A stretch of 43,347 nucleotides of DNA from an uncultured Alphaproteobacteria bacterium (GTDB lineage: Bacteria > Pseudomonadota > Alphaproteobacteria > Rhodobacterales > Rhodobacteraceae). Below, piece after piece: positions 35,855 to 43,347 of this stretch. Every line of letters begins with the position of its first letter. Positions within the stretch are counted from its first letter, which is position 1. Position numbers and translations under genes: made by a program. The stretch spans positions 1-43,347 of the forward strand of contig CACAMI010000012.1 of assembly GCA_902533625.1 (NCBI GenBank). Reading direction: 5' to 3'. The notes under the pieces were generated by a model. That model ran no database searches, was not told the DNA's origin, and saw only the letters and a list, made by a program, of their open reading frames with translations.

Positions 35855-36299
35855 TCATGATGAACCCTATAGTCAGGAATATATTCAGGAAATATTAAAT
35901 AGTGTCAAAACTATTGCAATGGTGGGAGCCAGCCCCGATAAGACAAAATTCAGCTATGGCGTACTTAGAGTTCTACATGAAACAGGTTTTGAAATGATAC
36001 CTGTAAATCCAACTCCAGACCTGAAGGAAATAAGAGGACTTAAAGTTTACCCAACCTTAGAATCTATAGAAAAAAAGGTTGATATGGTTGAAGTATTTAG
36101 ATCCCCAAAAGAATTAATTCAGATAGCAAAAGACTCTATCAAAATTGGGGCCAAAGTATTATGGGGTCAAATAGGAGTTCGGAATGATGAGGCCGCTCGG
36201 ATCGCGGAAGAAGCAGGGATAAAAGTTATAATGAACCGATGCCCAAAAATTGAACTCTTTAGGCCGTTTTGGAAACCAAAACTTAACTTAAAAATATAG
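35841..36299 (+). CDS. CoA-binding domain protein (YccU family)
   Basis: A 152-residue Rossmann-like protein beginning MNHYNHDEPYSQEYIQEILN. It has TIAMVGASPDKTKFSYGVLR for nucleotide binding, the strand-helix EMIPVNPTPDLKEIRGLKVY, VDMVEVFRSPKE, LWGQIGVRNDEAARIAEEAG, and the family's terminal MNRCPKIEL. The ATG at 35841 has GGA upstream and overlaps the ferredoxin end by 14 bp; a longer frame starts at 35799 inside the ferredoxin gene and is less likely. The family binds CoA but has no settled reaction. Its place among sulfur genes hints at acyl-CoA or thiol handling. Confidence 0.85.
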   Translation: MNHYNHDEPYSQEYIQEILNSVKTIAMVGASPDKTKFSYGVLRVLHETGFEMIPVNPTPDLKEIRGLKVYPTLESIEKKVDMVEVFRSPKELIQIAKDSIKIGAKVLWGQIGVRNDEAARIAEEAGIKVIMNRCPKIELFRPFWKPKLNLKI

Positions 36300-36306
36300 A
36301 GGAATA

Positions 36307-36705
36307 ATGTCACAAAATATTACTCGAGGAATAAAATTCCTTATTGGAGAAGCCAATAAGATTACTGAAACTATATCTATAGAAAAGGCACAAGATCTCT
36401 ACAAAAATGAGGGTTACATTTTTGTTGATTTGCGTGACATCAGAGAATTAAAACGTGAAGGAAAGATCCCTGGTGCATTTTCCTGTCCTAGAGGAATGTT
36501 AGAGTTTTGGATAGACCCTGATAGCCCTTACCATAAAGATATATTCAATCAAAATAAAACTTATGTCTTTTACTGTGCAAGTGCTTGGAGATCTGCTTTA
36601 AGTGCAAAAACCTCAATTGAAATGGGTTTAAATCCAGTGGTACATCTTGAAGGGGGATTTTCTGCTTGGAAGAAGGCTGGGCAACCTATAGAGGAAGTAG
36701 AATAA
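36307..36705 (+). CDS. Rhodanese-domain sulfurtransferase
   Basis: Single-domain rhodanese of 132 residues, transferring sulfane sulfur through a cysteine. The active loop is VFYCASAWRS with C90; the sequence also has FVDLRDIRELKREGKIPGAF and VVHLEGGFSAWKKAGQPI, both typical. It begins 7 bp after the CoA-binding gene. Sulfide from methanethiol oxidation could feed a persulfide or thiosulfate pool that such an enzyme uses. Cytosolic. Confidence 0.92.
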   Translation: MSQNITRGIKFLIGEANKITETISIEKAQDLYKNEGYIFVDLRDIRELKREGKIPGAFSCPRGMLEFWIDPDSPYHKDIFNQNKTYVFYCASAWRSALSAKTSIEMGLNPVVHLEGGFSAWKKAGQPIEEVE

Positions 36706-36731
36706 TTGGGTATTTTGAGGAACTTCTATAA

Positions 36732-37874
36732 ATGGCTATAGCTAATTGGTCTTTCCCAACAAATATCAAGTTTGGCTGTGGACGTATATCTGAGACGGGA
36801 GTGGCTTGCGAAGAATTAGGAATTCTTAGGCCTTTAATCGTTACAGATAAGAATTTGGCTAAATCACAAATTACAATTAACTTACAGGATAGTCTTTCTA
36901 AGTCAGGCCTAAAGGTTAATACATTTTCTGAGGTTGACTCAAACCCTAACGAAAAAAATTTAGAAACTGGGTTAAATTACTTAAAAGAAGTCAAAGCTGA
37001 TGGCATTCTAGCATTTGGCGGAGGTTCAGCTATTGACTTGGCTAAATTACTAGCCTTTATGTACTCACAAGATAGGCCAGTTTGGGATTTTGAGGATCGA
37101 GAAGACTGGTGGAAGAGAGCTAGCGGCAAACCAACCTTACCTGTTATTGCAATCCCGACAACAGCCGGAACTGGATCAGAAGTAGGTAGAGCTAGTGTAT
37201 TAACAGACAAAAATTCTTTAACAAAGAAAATAATTTTCCACCCAACGATTTTACCAAATCTTGTAATTCTAGACCCTGAATTAACTGTCTCTATGCCGCA
37301 GGAAATAACGGCTGGTACTGGCATGGATGCGCTAGCACATAATCTTGAAGCATATTGCTCTGAAAGCTTGCATCCAATGGCGCATGGTATAGCTCTAGAA
37401 GGAATGAGAATAGTTTTCGAAAACTTAGAGAACGTCTATAAAAGCCCAAAAGATCTTAATGCTAGAGGTCAGATGATGATTTCCGCGACGATGGGTGCTG
37501 TAGCATTTCAAAAGGGGTTAGGTGCAGTACATGCTCTGTCACACCCAATCGGAGCAAAATACAACTGCCATCATGGAACTACCAATGCTATTCTTATCAA
37601 TTCGGCTCTAAAATTAAACAAACCTAGCATAGAGAAAAAAATTAAAGCTGCTTGCCGATATTTAAACTTTGAAGAAACTTTTGACTCATTTTGTGGAAAA
37701 ATTGATGCACTAAATTCAACACTAAACATTCCAAAAAATTTGGGAGCCATGGGTGTTAAAATTAGTGATGTGCAAAATATAGTGAATAAAGCTTTGATTG
37801 ATCCGAGCACCTCGACTAACCCAGTAATACTAAATAAAGACAATCTGGCAGAAACACTAATAAGGGCTATTTAA
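36732..37874 (+). CDS. Iron-containing alcohol dehydrogenase
   Basis: NAD(P)-dependent, iron- or zinc-dependent dehydrogenase of 380 residues. The nucleotide loop is GGGSAID (96-102). The metal ligands all appear: D199 and H203 (GMDALAHNLEAY), H267 (AVHALSHPIG) and H281 (YNCHHGTTNA). It begins 26 bp after the rhodanese gene and is the last gene of the mtoX cluster. An aldehyde or alcohol related to formaldehyde from methanethiol oxidation is a natural candidate substrate, but the family is broad and this is inference. Confidence 0.92.
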   Translation: MAIANWSFPTNIKFGCGRISETGVACEELGILRPLIVTDKNLAKSQITINLQDSLSKSGLKVNTFSEVDSNPNEKNLETGLNYLKEVKADGILAFGGGSAIDLAKLLAFMYSQDRPVWDFEDREDWWKRASGKPTLPVIAIPTTAGTGSEVGRASVLTDKNSLTKKIIFHPTILPNLVILDPELTVSMPQEITAGTGMDALAHNLEAYCSESLHPMAHGIALEGMRIVFENLENVYKSPKDLNARGQMMISATMGAVAFQKGLGAVHALSHPIGAKYNCHHGTTNAILINSALKLNKPSIEKKIKAACRYLNFEETFDSFCGKIDALNSTLNIPKNLGAMGVKISDVQNIVNKALIDPSTSTNPVILNKDNLAETLIRAI

Positions 37875-37896
37875 CCTATAGGTAAAAGTTTAGGTT
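37873..37896 (+). terminator. Weak terminator-like inverted repeat after alcohol dehydrogenase
   Basis: AACCTA and TAGGTT (six pairs, 12-base loop) begin at the end of the alcohol dehydrogenase gene and are followed by TTT. The stem is short and AT-rich. It could end the mtoX-cluster transcript before the convergent ribokinase gene, but the evidence is weak. Confidence 0.3.
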
Positions 37897-37897
37897 T

Positions 37898-38803
37898 TTA
37901 AATTATATCTCTTAGCATTGGAACAGAGTTTTGTGCACCAACTTTTGTACAAGCTATAGCCGCAGCCTTATTTGCCAATATTAATGCATCTTCTAATTTC
38001 TTGCCTTGATCAATACAAGAAGAAAAATATCCACAAAAAGTATCACCTGCTCCTACTGTATCAGTTACTTTAATCTTTGAAGCCTCAAGAGCAATCTCAG
38101 TATCACCTGACGCACAAACTAGACCCTTGTCCCCTAAAGTCACTACGAAAATTTTATCTATTGATTTAGAAAGCATAGATAGTTTTTCCTTTATGTTTTT
38201 ATTTCGGTAATTTTTCTGATCTTTATTAAAATCTGCAAAAAAGTGATCGAACTCTATCTCGTTAGTAATAATTATTGATGCACTCTTAGACAATTGATAT
38301 GAATCGTCATTATAAGGTGCTGTATTTAAAATTATTGTTGCCTCCTTCTTAGTAGCAATTTCGATAGCCCTCTCTGTTATTTGAAGAGGTATTTCTTGCT
38401 GAATTAATAAGATATCTTTTTTCTTTATATTAGTTAGACCAGTAGCAACATTTTCTTCCAATAGGTTAAAATTTGCCCCTTGAGAAACAACTATCTGATT
38501 TTCACCAGCCCAATCAGTAGATATAAATGCCACTCCCGTGTTTGATTCTGAAATGAATATGCAAGAAGTGTCTATATCTGATTCATTTATATTACTTAGA
38601 GCTGGTTCTTTATTTCGATCTCTTCCAACCGCCCCTATAAGCTTAACATCCGAGCCTGCTCTGCTAGCTGCCAAAGCTTGATTCGCTCCTTTCCCACCTG
38701 GAAAAATCATGAGATCCTCCCCAAGTATTGTTTCGCCAGCCTTGGGTAATTTTTCAACCCTAGTAATAAAATCTAGATTTATTGATCCAACACAAAATAT
38801 CAT
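37898..38803 (-). CDS. rbsK: Ribokinase (PfkB family)
   Basis: Phosphorylates ribose to ribose-5-phosphate with ATP. The 301-residue protein has the PfkB first signature FPGGKGANQALAASRAGS and the second VTDTVGAGDTFCGYF, with the catalytic Asp in the second. VGSINLDFI at the start is the ribokinase-type substrate strand. It begins 4 bp after the nucleoside hydrolase gene, giving an obvious pathway: nucleoside to ribose to ribose-5-phosphate. Length is normal. Other sugar kinases share the fold, but context supports ribose. Confidence 0.9.
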   Translation of the reverse strand: MIFCVGSINLDFITRVEKLPKAGETILGEDLMIFPGGKGANQALAASRAGSDVKLIGAVGRDRNKEPALSNINESDIDTSCIFISESNTGVAFISTDWAGENQIVVSQGANFNLLEENVATGLTNIKKKDILLIQQEIPLQITERAIEIATKKEATIILNTAPYNDDSYQLSKSASIIITNEIEFDHFFADFNKDQKNYRNKNIKEKLSMLSKSIDKIFVVTLGDKGLVCASGDTEIALEASKIKVTDTVGAGDTFCGYFSSCIDQGKKLEDALILANKAAAIACTKVGAQNSVPMLRDII

Positions 38804-38807
38804 AATC

Positions 38808-39746
38808 TTATAAAAGCTTAATTCTTTCGATTAGAAAATTAAAAAATTCTTCATCTTTAACCTTATCTATATAATACACGTTCTTTTTTCTAGTTGTAAC
38901 ACTCCACCAGTCAACAACAGTCATTCCTCTAGTTAAGTCTGATCCTACTTCAATCTCAACGTTCACATATTTTCCTTCATAAAATTCCGGTCTCAGCAAA
39001 TAAGCAATGACATTAGGATCATGCAATGGACCACCTTCGCTTCCATATTTTTCCACATCAAATCTTTCAAAAAAATCTAGCATCTCAGCAGTCGCTATTC
39101 CTGCCTTATTTCCAATTTTCCTAAATGATTCAATTCTTGACCTTGATGTCAGGGCCTTATGCGTAACATCGAGAGGTAGCATTGTTATGGGAATACCTGA
39201 CACCAAAACCTCTGCCGCAGCTTCTGGATCAACGTAAATATTGAATTCTGCAGCAGGGGTAATATTTCCACCTTCAAAAAAACCTCCCCCCATCATTATA
39301 ATTTCTTTTATTAGAGTTTTTATTCTTGGTTCTCTTTGAAAAGCCAGCCCTATATTGGTTAATGGACCAAGGGTGCATAGAGTAATTTCATCCTTTGGGT
39401 ATGATAAAATGGTTTCAATGATAAATTCAATTGCTTCTTTAGATTGTAATTTAATTTTTGGCTTCTCCAAAACTGGACCGTCTATACCAGTTTTTCCGTG
39501 CACATGTTCTGCAGTCACTAATGTTCTTTTGATAGGACGGTCGGCTCCAGCGAATACTGGAATTTCAGTGTATCTCGTTAACTCCAATATCTTCCTTGCG
39601 TTCTCTGATGTTAAACTTAAAGGCACATTACCAGCTACACAAGTTATACCAAGTATCTCCAACTCCTTAGAAGCAAGGGCTAGAAGGAGTGCTACCGCAT
39701 CATCTTGCCCTGGGTCCGTATCAATTATTATCTTGTTCTTTATCAT
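38808..39746 (-). CDS. Nucleoside hydrolase (IunH family)
   Basis: Cleaves ribonucleosides to a base and ribose. The 312-residue protein carries the calcium-binding DTDPGQDDAVALLLAL at the start, GKTGIDGP, the conserved MMGGGFFEGGNITPAAEFN, and LPLDVTHKAL, followed by a C-terminal HDPNVIAYLL. No signal peptide. It is first in the operon with ribokinase (4-bp gap). A 32-bp near-palindrome with a T-tract lies 76 bp upstream. Base specificity (purine, pyrimidine or both) is not visible. Confidence 0.94.
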   Translation of the reverse strand: MIKNKIIIDTDPGQDDAVALLLALASKELEILGITCVAGNVPLSLTSENARKILELTRYTEIPVFAGADRPIKRTLVTAEHVHGKTGIDGPVLEKPKIKLQSKEAIEFIIETILSYPKDEITLCTLGPLTNIGLAFQREPRIKTLIKEIIMMGGGFFEGGNITPAAEFNIYVDPEAAAEVLVSGIPITMLPLDVTHKALTSRSRIESFRKIGNKAGIATAEMLDFFERFDVEKYGSEGGPLHDPNVIAYLLRPEFYEGKYVNVEIEVGSDLTRGMTVVDWWSVTTRKKNVYYIDKVKDEEFFNFLIERIKLL

Positions 39747-39822
39747 TTAACTATCTCACTTGATATTATAACAGTTCATAAATTCTTTAAATTATATCTT
39801 CCTAAAAAGATTCTCAAAAAAA

Positions 39823-39854
39823 AAATATCATTCAAATCGATTTGCATGATATTT
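39823..39854. promoter_or_regulatory. 32-bp near-perfect palindrome upstream of nucleoside hydrolase (operator or attenuator)
   Basis: Fifteen of sixteen positions in each arm are complementary about the centre TC|GA; the one mismatch is at 39832/39845. The core CAAATCGATTTG with a central CG resembles LacI-family operators such as those of RbsR or PurR type. On the minus strand the hairpin runs into a T-tract (39816-39825), so it could also act as an intrinsic terminator or leader attenuator for the nucleoside hydrolase-ribokinase operon. I cannot decide between these. Confidence 0.6.
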
Positions 39855-39961
39855 GCATTTACATTAAGAATTAAGCAATTTAATTAATAAATATTTTATG
39901 TTAACAGCCGTTAAAAAAAATGTAGAATAAACTAAGATGTATTTTGATAGACAGTAAAGTA

Positions 39962-40663
39962 ATGCCAAAAGATTATAAAAAATTTTTAGAAGGACAGACC
40001 CTTTCATATTTACTAGCAGAGCCCAATGTTGAGGAGCTTCGGGAGGAAGAGGACGGAACAAAAGACCTCTATGAAATAATAGAAAAAGCTAGCGAAATAA
40101 AAAATAACGAATTTGCTAATAATCAACCAAAAATAATGAAACCTAAAGACAAGAATGTAAGGATAGTCAAAAGAGTAGGAGATAAGTCCGCTGGTAAAAG
40201 TTCGGCATCAGATAAAGGTTCATCAAAAAATACACCAGCATATCATGCTGACCAGGCTCAGTTATTCGCTATGAGTGCACTCACTCATATTGAAAGAAAC
40301 AATAGCACCAAAGCCACATGGAATTCTATCCGAGCCCAAAATGCCATAGTAAATGCAAGGCATCTCATTACTGAAATACAAAAGGAAAACCGATTCGAAT
40401 CTGATCATTTTGCTAAGAATCTTTCAATTATTGGCAAAACAAAATCTGAGGCAAAATCAGATCTCATAGAATTAATTGATGCGTATGAAGAACTTTTACT
40501 GGATCATGATAGGTATGGAGCATTTAGACGCTTAGCTGCCAAAAAATGGGGCCGGCCAGCAATAAAAATTACCATCCAAGAGGTTAATGAAATAACAAAG
40601 CTCGTCCATGAAGCATACGCACTTAACCCTGAACGGGTGGATAGATCTAAATCACAGGAATGA
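39962..40663 (+). CDS. Hydrophilic protein, unknown function
   Basis: A 233-residue product with no membrane helix, signal peptide or recognised domain. The N-terminal 35 residues are acidic (LAEPNVEELREEEDGTKDLY). Residues 55-95 are basic and Ser/Lys-rich (RIVKRVGDKSAGKSSASDK), probably disordered. The remaining 140 residues look helical (ALTHIERNNSTKATWNSIRA, then DAYEELLLDHDRYGAFRRLA). The ATG at 39962 is preferred over a TTG six codons earlier; neither has a good ribosome-binding site. It sits alone between the nucleoside-salvage operon and the aminotransferase gene. Its stop (TGA) abuts the minus-strand stop of that gene directly. Coding style matches its neighbours. Confidence 0.6.
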   Translation: MPKDYKKFLEGQTLSYLLAEPNVEELREEEDGTKDLYEIIEKASEIKNNEFANNQPKIMKPKDKNVRIVKRVGDKSAGKSSASDKGSSKNTPAYHADQAQLFAMSALTHIERNNSTKATWNSIRAQNAIVNARHLITEIQKENRFESDHFAKNLSIIGKTKSEAKSDLIELIDAYEELLLDHDRYGAFRRLAAKKWGRPAIKITIQEVNEITKLVHEAYALNPERVDRSKSQE

Positions 40664-41794
40664 TTAATTAAAAACTTCTTGTACTACCTTATTTAATCTT
40701 TCTAATGCTGCATCAACGTCATAGAGTTTATCTAACCCAAATAAACCAATCCTGAACGTCATAAAATCTTCTTTTTCATCGCATTTTAATGGAACACCTG
40801 CAGCTATTTGTATGCCTTTATCCCTAAACTTCTTGCCATTATGGACATCTGTATCATCAGTATAGCTAACAACTACTCCAGGAGCTTCATACCCTTTTGC
40901 AGCAACAGAAATGAGTCCCTTTCTAGATAACATGTCTCTTACTTCATTTCCTAAACGCCACTGTTCTTCTTCAACCTTTTTAAAACCAAATTTCTTTGTT
41001 TCAATCATTGTGTCTCTAAAATTTTTCAAAGAATCTGTTGGCATAGTAGTATGGTAAGCATGTCCATTATTTTCATAAGCAGCCATAATTTCTAACCATT
41101 TTTTTAGATCTATTGAAAAACTGTTGGAAACAGAATTTTCCATTTTTTCCAAAGCCCTTTCACTCATCATCACTAACCCAGAAGAAGGGGTAGATGACCA
41201 GCCTTTTTGAGGTGCAGAAATAAGAACGTCTACTCCTGTTTTTCTCATATCAACCCATGCACAACCAGACGCTATACAGTCCAAGACCATTATGCCGTTG
41301 ACCTTGTGTACTGCCTCTGAAACTCTGCTTAAGTATTCTTCAGGAAGTATTATGCCAGCAGAAGTTTCCACATGCGGGGCAAAAACCACATCTGGTCTAT
41401 TTTCTAAAATCTTTGCGACTACATCTTCCACGTTAGCAGGAGCAAAAGGGGATTTGTTTTCATTCGTCTCTTGCCTTGCTTTAACAACAAATAGTTCTTC
41501 ACAAAAATCACCTGCCTCAAAAATTTGACTCCACCTATAAGAGAACCAACCATTTCGCACTACTAAACATTTTTTTTGATTTCCAAATTGTCGGGCAACC
41601 GCTTCCATGGCATATGACCCTCCACCAGGAACTATTGCAACCTGATCTGCATTATATACTTCCTTAAGCATTGAAGATAGATCTTTCATAACGTTTTGAA
41701 AGCTTTTTGACATATGGTTTAGAGATCTATCTGTAAAAACAACAGAGTATTCTAAAAGCCCCTCAGGATCGACATTATCATTTAAGCCAGCCAT
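40664..41794 (-). CDS. Class V aminotransferase (alanine/serine-glyoxylate type)
   Basis: PLP aminotransferase of 376 residues. It begins MAGLNDNVDPEGLLEYSVVF, has VAIVPGGGSYAMEAVARQFG for PLP phosphate, the Asp region IMVLDCIASG, and the PLP lysine K197 in SAPQKGWSSTPSSGLVMM. The ATG at 41794 follows AGGAAAA; a longer frame (to 41860) would add an unlikely leader. It lies 74 bp after the ligase gene on the same strand. The subgroup includes alanine-glyoxylate, serine-glyoxylate and 2-aminoethylphosphonate-type enzymes; the substrate remains open. Confidence 0.88.
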   Translation of the reverse strand: MAGLNDNVDPEGLLEYSVVFTDRSLNHMSKSFQNVMKDLSSMLKEVYNADQVAIVPGGGSYAMEAVARQFGNQKKCLVVRNGWFSYRWSQIFEAGDFCEELFVVKARQETNENKSPFAPANVEDVVAKILENRPDVVFAPHVETSAGIILPEEYLSRVSEAVHKVNGIMVLDCIASGCAWVDMRKTGVDVLISAPQKGWSSTPSSGLVMMSERALEKMENSVSNSFSIDLKKWLEIMAAYENNGHAYHTTMPTDSLKNFRDTMIETKKFGFKKVEEEQWRLGNEVRDMLSRKGLISVAAKGYEAPGVVVSYTDDTDVHNGKKFRDKGIQIAAGVPLKCDEKEDFMTFRIGLFGLDKLYDVDAALERLNKVVQEVFN

Positions 41795-41868
41795 AATCTT
41801 TTCCTTTTTTATATAAACGCCAGATAGATATAACGAAATTTGATTAATTTCAAATAACATATTTTTTG

Positions 41869-43347
41869 TTAATTAGAAAAGTGATCTGAATAGGTCTGTC
41901 TTAAAATATTCTTTTGTACTTTGCCCATAGAGTTTCTTGGAAGCTCTTTGACAAAAATTATTTCCTTGGGCTGTTTGTATTTAGCTAACTTTTTTTTCAA
42001 AAATTCCTGAATAATAGTTTTATTTACTTCAGAATTTTCTTTTTTAACAATGACTGCCAGCATACCTTCACCAAAATCTGGATGTGCTACCCCAATTACT
42101 GCACTTTCCATAACACCTATTGTTTGATCTATTACCAACTCTATTTCTTTAGGAAAAATGTTAAAACCCCCTGAAATTATAAGATCTTTATTCCTCCCGA
42201 CAATTTCAACATAACCAGCTTCATCTTTTCTTCCTAAATCTCCAGTCTTAAAAAATCCGTCTTCAGTAAAATCTTCCTTGGTTTTCTCAGGAAGATTCCA
42301 ATATCCTTTAAAAACGTTCTCACCTTTAACTAATATGTTACCCACATCTCCATCCTTTAGAGAGACGCCTTCTTCATCTACTATCTTTAACTCAATCCCT
42401 TGAAGAGTTTGACCAACTGTTCCTGGTTTTCTTAATCCATAATATGGATTGGAAGTATTCATATTGGTCTCAGTCATTCCGTATCGTTCTAATATTTTGT
42501 GACCTGTCTTCTCTTCAAATGATTTATGGGTCTCTGCAAGAAGGGGAGCACTACCTGAAACAAATAGTCTGATAGATTTGGTTCTTTCTTTATCAAAGTT
42601 ATTTGAGCCAAGTAGTCTCACATAAAATGTTGGAACTCCCATCATTACGGTAGCTTTTTCAATTAATCTAGTTACTTCACCAACCTCAAACTTGGGTAAA
42701 AAAATCATACTTGATCCCGTAAGCAAAGTAAGGTTAGTAGCAACAAAGAGACCATGAGTATGAAAGATTGGCAAAGCATGTAGTAAAATATCTTTTGATG
42801 TAAACTTCCAGGCCTCTCTTAAAACCTGGGCATTTGAAATTAAATTCCTATGTGTAAGCATCGCACCTTTTGATCTACCAGTAGTCCCTGAAGTATATAA
42901 GAGTGCAGCAATATCGTTCTCGTCTCTTTCCGCTATTTGGGTTTTTCTTGGGCTTACTCTCTGCTTAGACGGGAGAGTGCCTCCGCCGTTTCTATCCATA
43001 GTTTCGATATTCATGTTTTTAATTGATTGAGCTACCCGAATACTTTCAAAATTCTTCGGATCACAAATAAAAAGTTTTGCATCTGAATCCTTCAAAAAGA
43101 ATGCCACCTCTTCCCCTGTATAATCTGGGTTAAGTGGCAAAAATATACATCCAATTTGAATAGACGCTGCTACTATACTGAGACACTCAATAGATTTGTC
43201 CAATTGGAATGCAATTCTATCACCACATATCAACTCATATTCACTAAAAATTTGGGCATATTTCTGACTTCTCTCAATAAATGATGAATAACTTAACTCT
43301 TGATCATCATTAAAATGAATAAATGTCTTTTGACTTTCTTCGTGTCG
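41869..43347 (-). CDS. Malonyl-CoA synthetase-like acyl-CoA ligase (gene cut by right edge)
   Basis: Activates a short carboxylic acid, probably malonate or methylmalonate, to its CoA ester. The frame is open to the last base, adding 38 codons beyond a TTG at 43233 that is not a true start, so about 492 residues are visible and some 15-20 are missing. The P-loop is LLYTSGTTGRSKGAMLTHRN; the MatB-like ALPIFHTHGLFVATNLTLLT follows; then ERYGMTETNMNTSNPY, DGFFKTGDLGRKDEAGYVEI and the catalytic Lys region PRNSMGKVQKNIL. The class V aminotransferase gene follows on the same strand, suggesting a small catabolic unit. A decarboxylase or transporter would be expected beyond the edge if malonate is the substrate. 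Confidence 0.87.
   Translation of the reverse strand, partial: RHEESQKTFIHFNDDQELSYSSFIERSQKYAQIFSEYELICGDRIAFQLDKSIECLSIVAASIQIGCIFLPLNPDYTGEEVAFFLKDSDAKLFICDPKNFESIRVAQSIKNMNIETMDRNGGGTLPSKQRVSPRKTQIAERDENDIAALLYTSGTTGRSKGAMLTHRNLISNAQVLREAWKFTSKDILLHALPIFHTHGLFVATNLTLLTGSSMIFLPKFEVGEVTRLIEKATVMMGVPTFYVRLLGSNNFDKERTKSIRLFVSGSAPLLAETHKSFEEKTGHKILERYGMTETNMNTSNPYYGLRKPGTVGQTLQGIELKIVDEEGVSLKDGDVGNILVKGENVFKGYWNLPEKTKEDFTEDGFFKTGDLGRKDEAGYVEIVGRNKDLIISGGFNIFPKEIELVIDQTIGVMESAVIGVAHPDFGEGMLAVIVKKENSEVNKTIIQEFLKKKLAKYKQPKEIIFVKELPRNSMGKVQKNILRQTYSDHFSN

Noticed and set aside
39901-39914. TTAAC-AGCC-GTTAA inverted repeat before the unknown protein gene
   Set aside because: Short, AT-rich and not repeated elsewhere in the window; no support for a function.

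Overview
The window is about 43 kb of dense, AT-rich bacterial chromosome. There are roughly 45 protein genes, no RNA genes, and no insertion sequence or CRISPR array that I can see. Everything points to a free-living marine alphaproteobacterium, most likely a streamlined Rhodobacterales (roseobacter-like) lineage. The reasons are the ftsK-lolA-xth neighbourhood, a 360-residue type of RibA, the CysK variant, TRAP and branched-chain-type ABC importers, a methanethiol oxidase cluster, and very short spacers with overlapping stop codons. The taxonomic call is inference; no marker gene such as 16S is present.

Left part (1-9853): the C-terminal part of ftsK, then lolA, then on the minus strand a response-regulator-like protein with a degenerate receiver followed by xth; ribA; and a tight minus-strand operon of an ATC-hydrolase-like protein, a 55-residue membrane protein, a homocysteine S-methyltransferase and the PLP-homeostasis protein YggS. 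A PhyH-type dioxygenase, a GNAT acetyltransferase and a cysteine synthase follow. Several of these touch sulfur amino acids and PLP.

Middle part (10130-24671): an M20 amidohydrolase, an EamA transporter gene broken by one in-frame stop codon, katG and a threonine aldolase. Next comes a divergent locus. On one side are a small exported protein and a membrane protein with a winged-helix domain at its C terminus; on the other are an exported peptidoglycan-binding-like protein, a beta-propeller protein and a cytochrome P450. The intergenic region holds two copies of the inverted repeat TGTTA-N5-TAACA, 41 bp apart. A complete tripartite TRAP importer, ureidoglycine aminohydrolase and an FMN-dependent alpha-hydroxyacid dehydrogenase follow.

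Right part (24752-43347): a glycerophosphodiesterase; a complete branched-chain-type ABC importer (livHMGF, a long-chain-type acyl-CoA ligase, and the binding protein last); a small methyltransferase; a zinc-free MDR oxidoreductase; and a five-gene plus-strand cluster of methanethiol oxidase, 2Fe-2S ferredoxin, CoA-binding protein, rhodanese and iron-dependent alcohol dehydrogenase. A nucleoside hydrolase-ribokinase salvage pair has a 32-bp near-perfect palindrome with a poly-T flank in its leader. After an unknown hydrophilic protein come a class V aminotransferase and a malonyl-CoA-synthetase-like ligase that runs off the right edge.

As a whole the region reads as a scavenging metabolism. 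It imports organic acids and similar solutes (TRAP, ABC plus CoA ligase), salvages nucleosides and ureides, and handles reduced sulfur (methanethiol oxidation, rhodanese, homocysteine methylation, cysteine synthesis). KatG is available to remove peroxide. The least explained parts are the winged-helix membrane regulator locus and the composition of the methanethiol oxidase operon.
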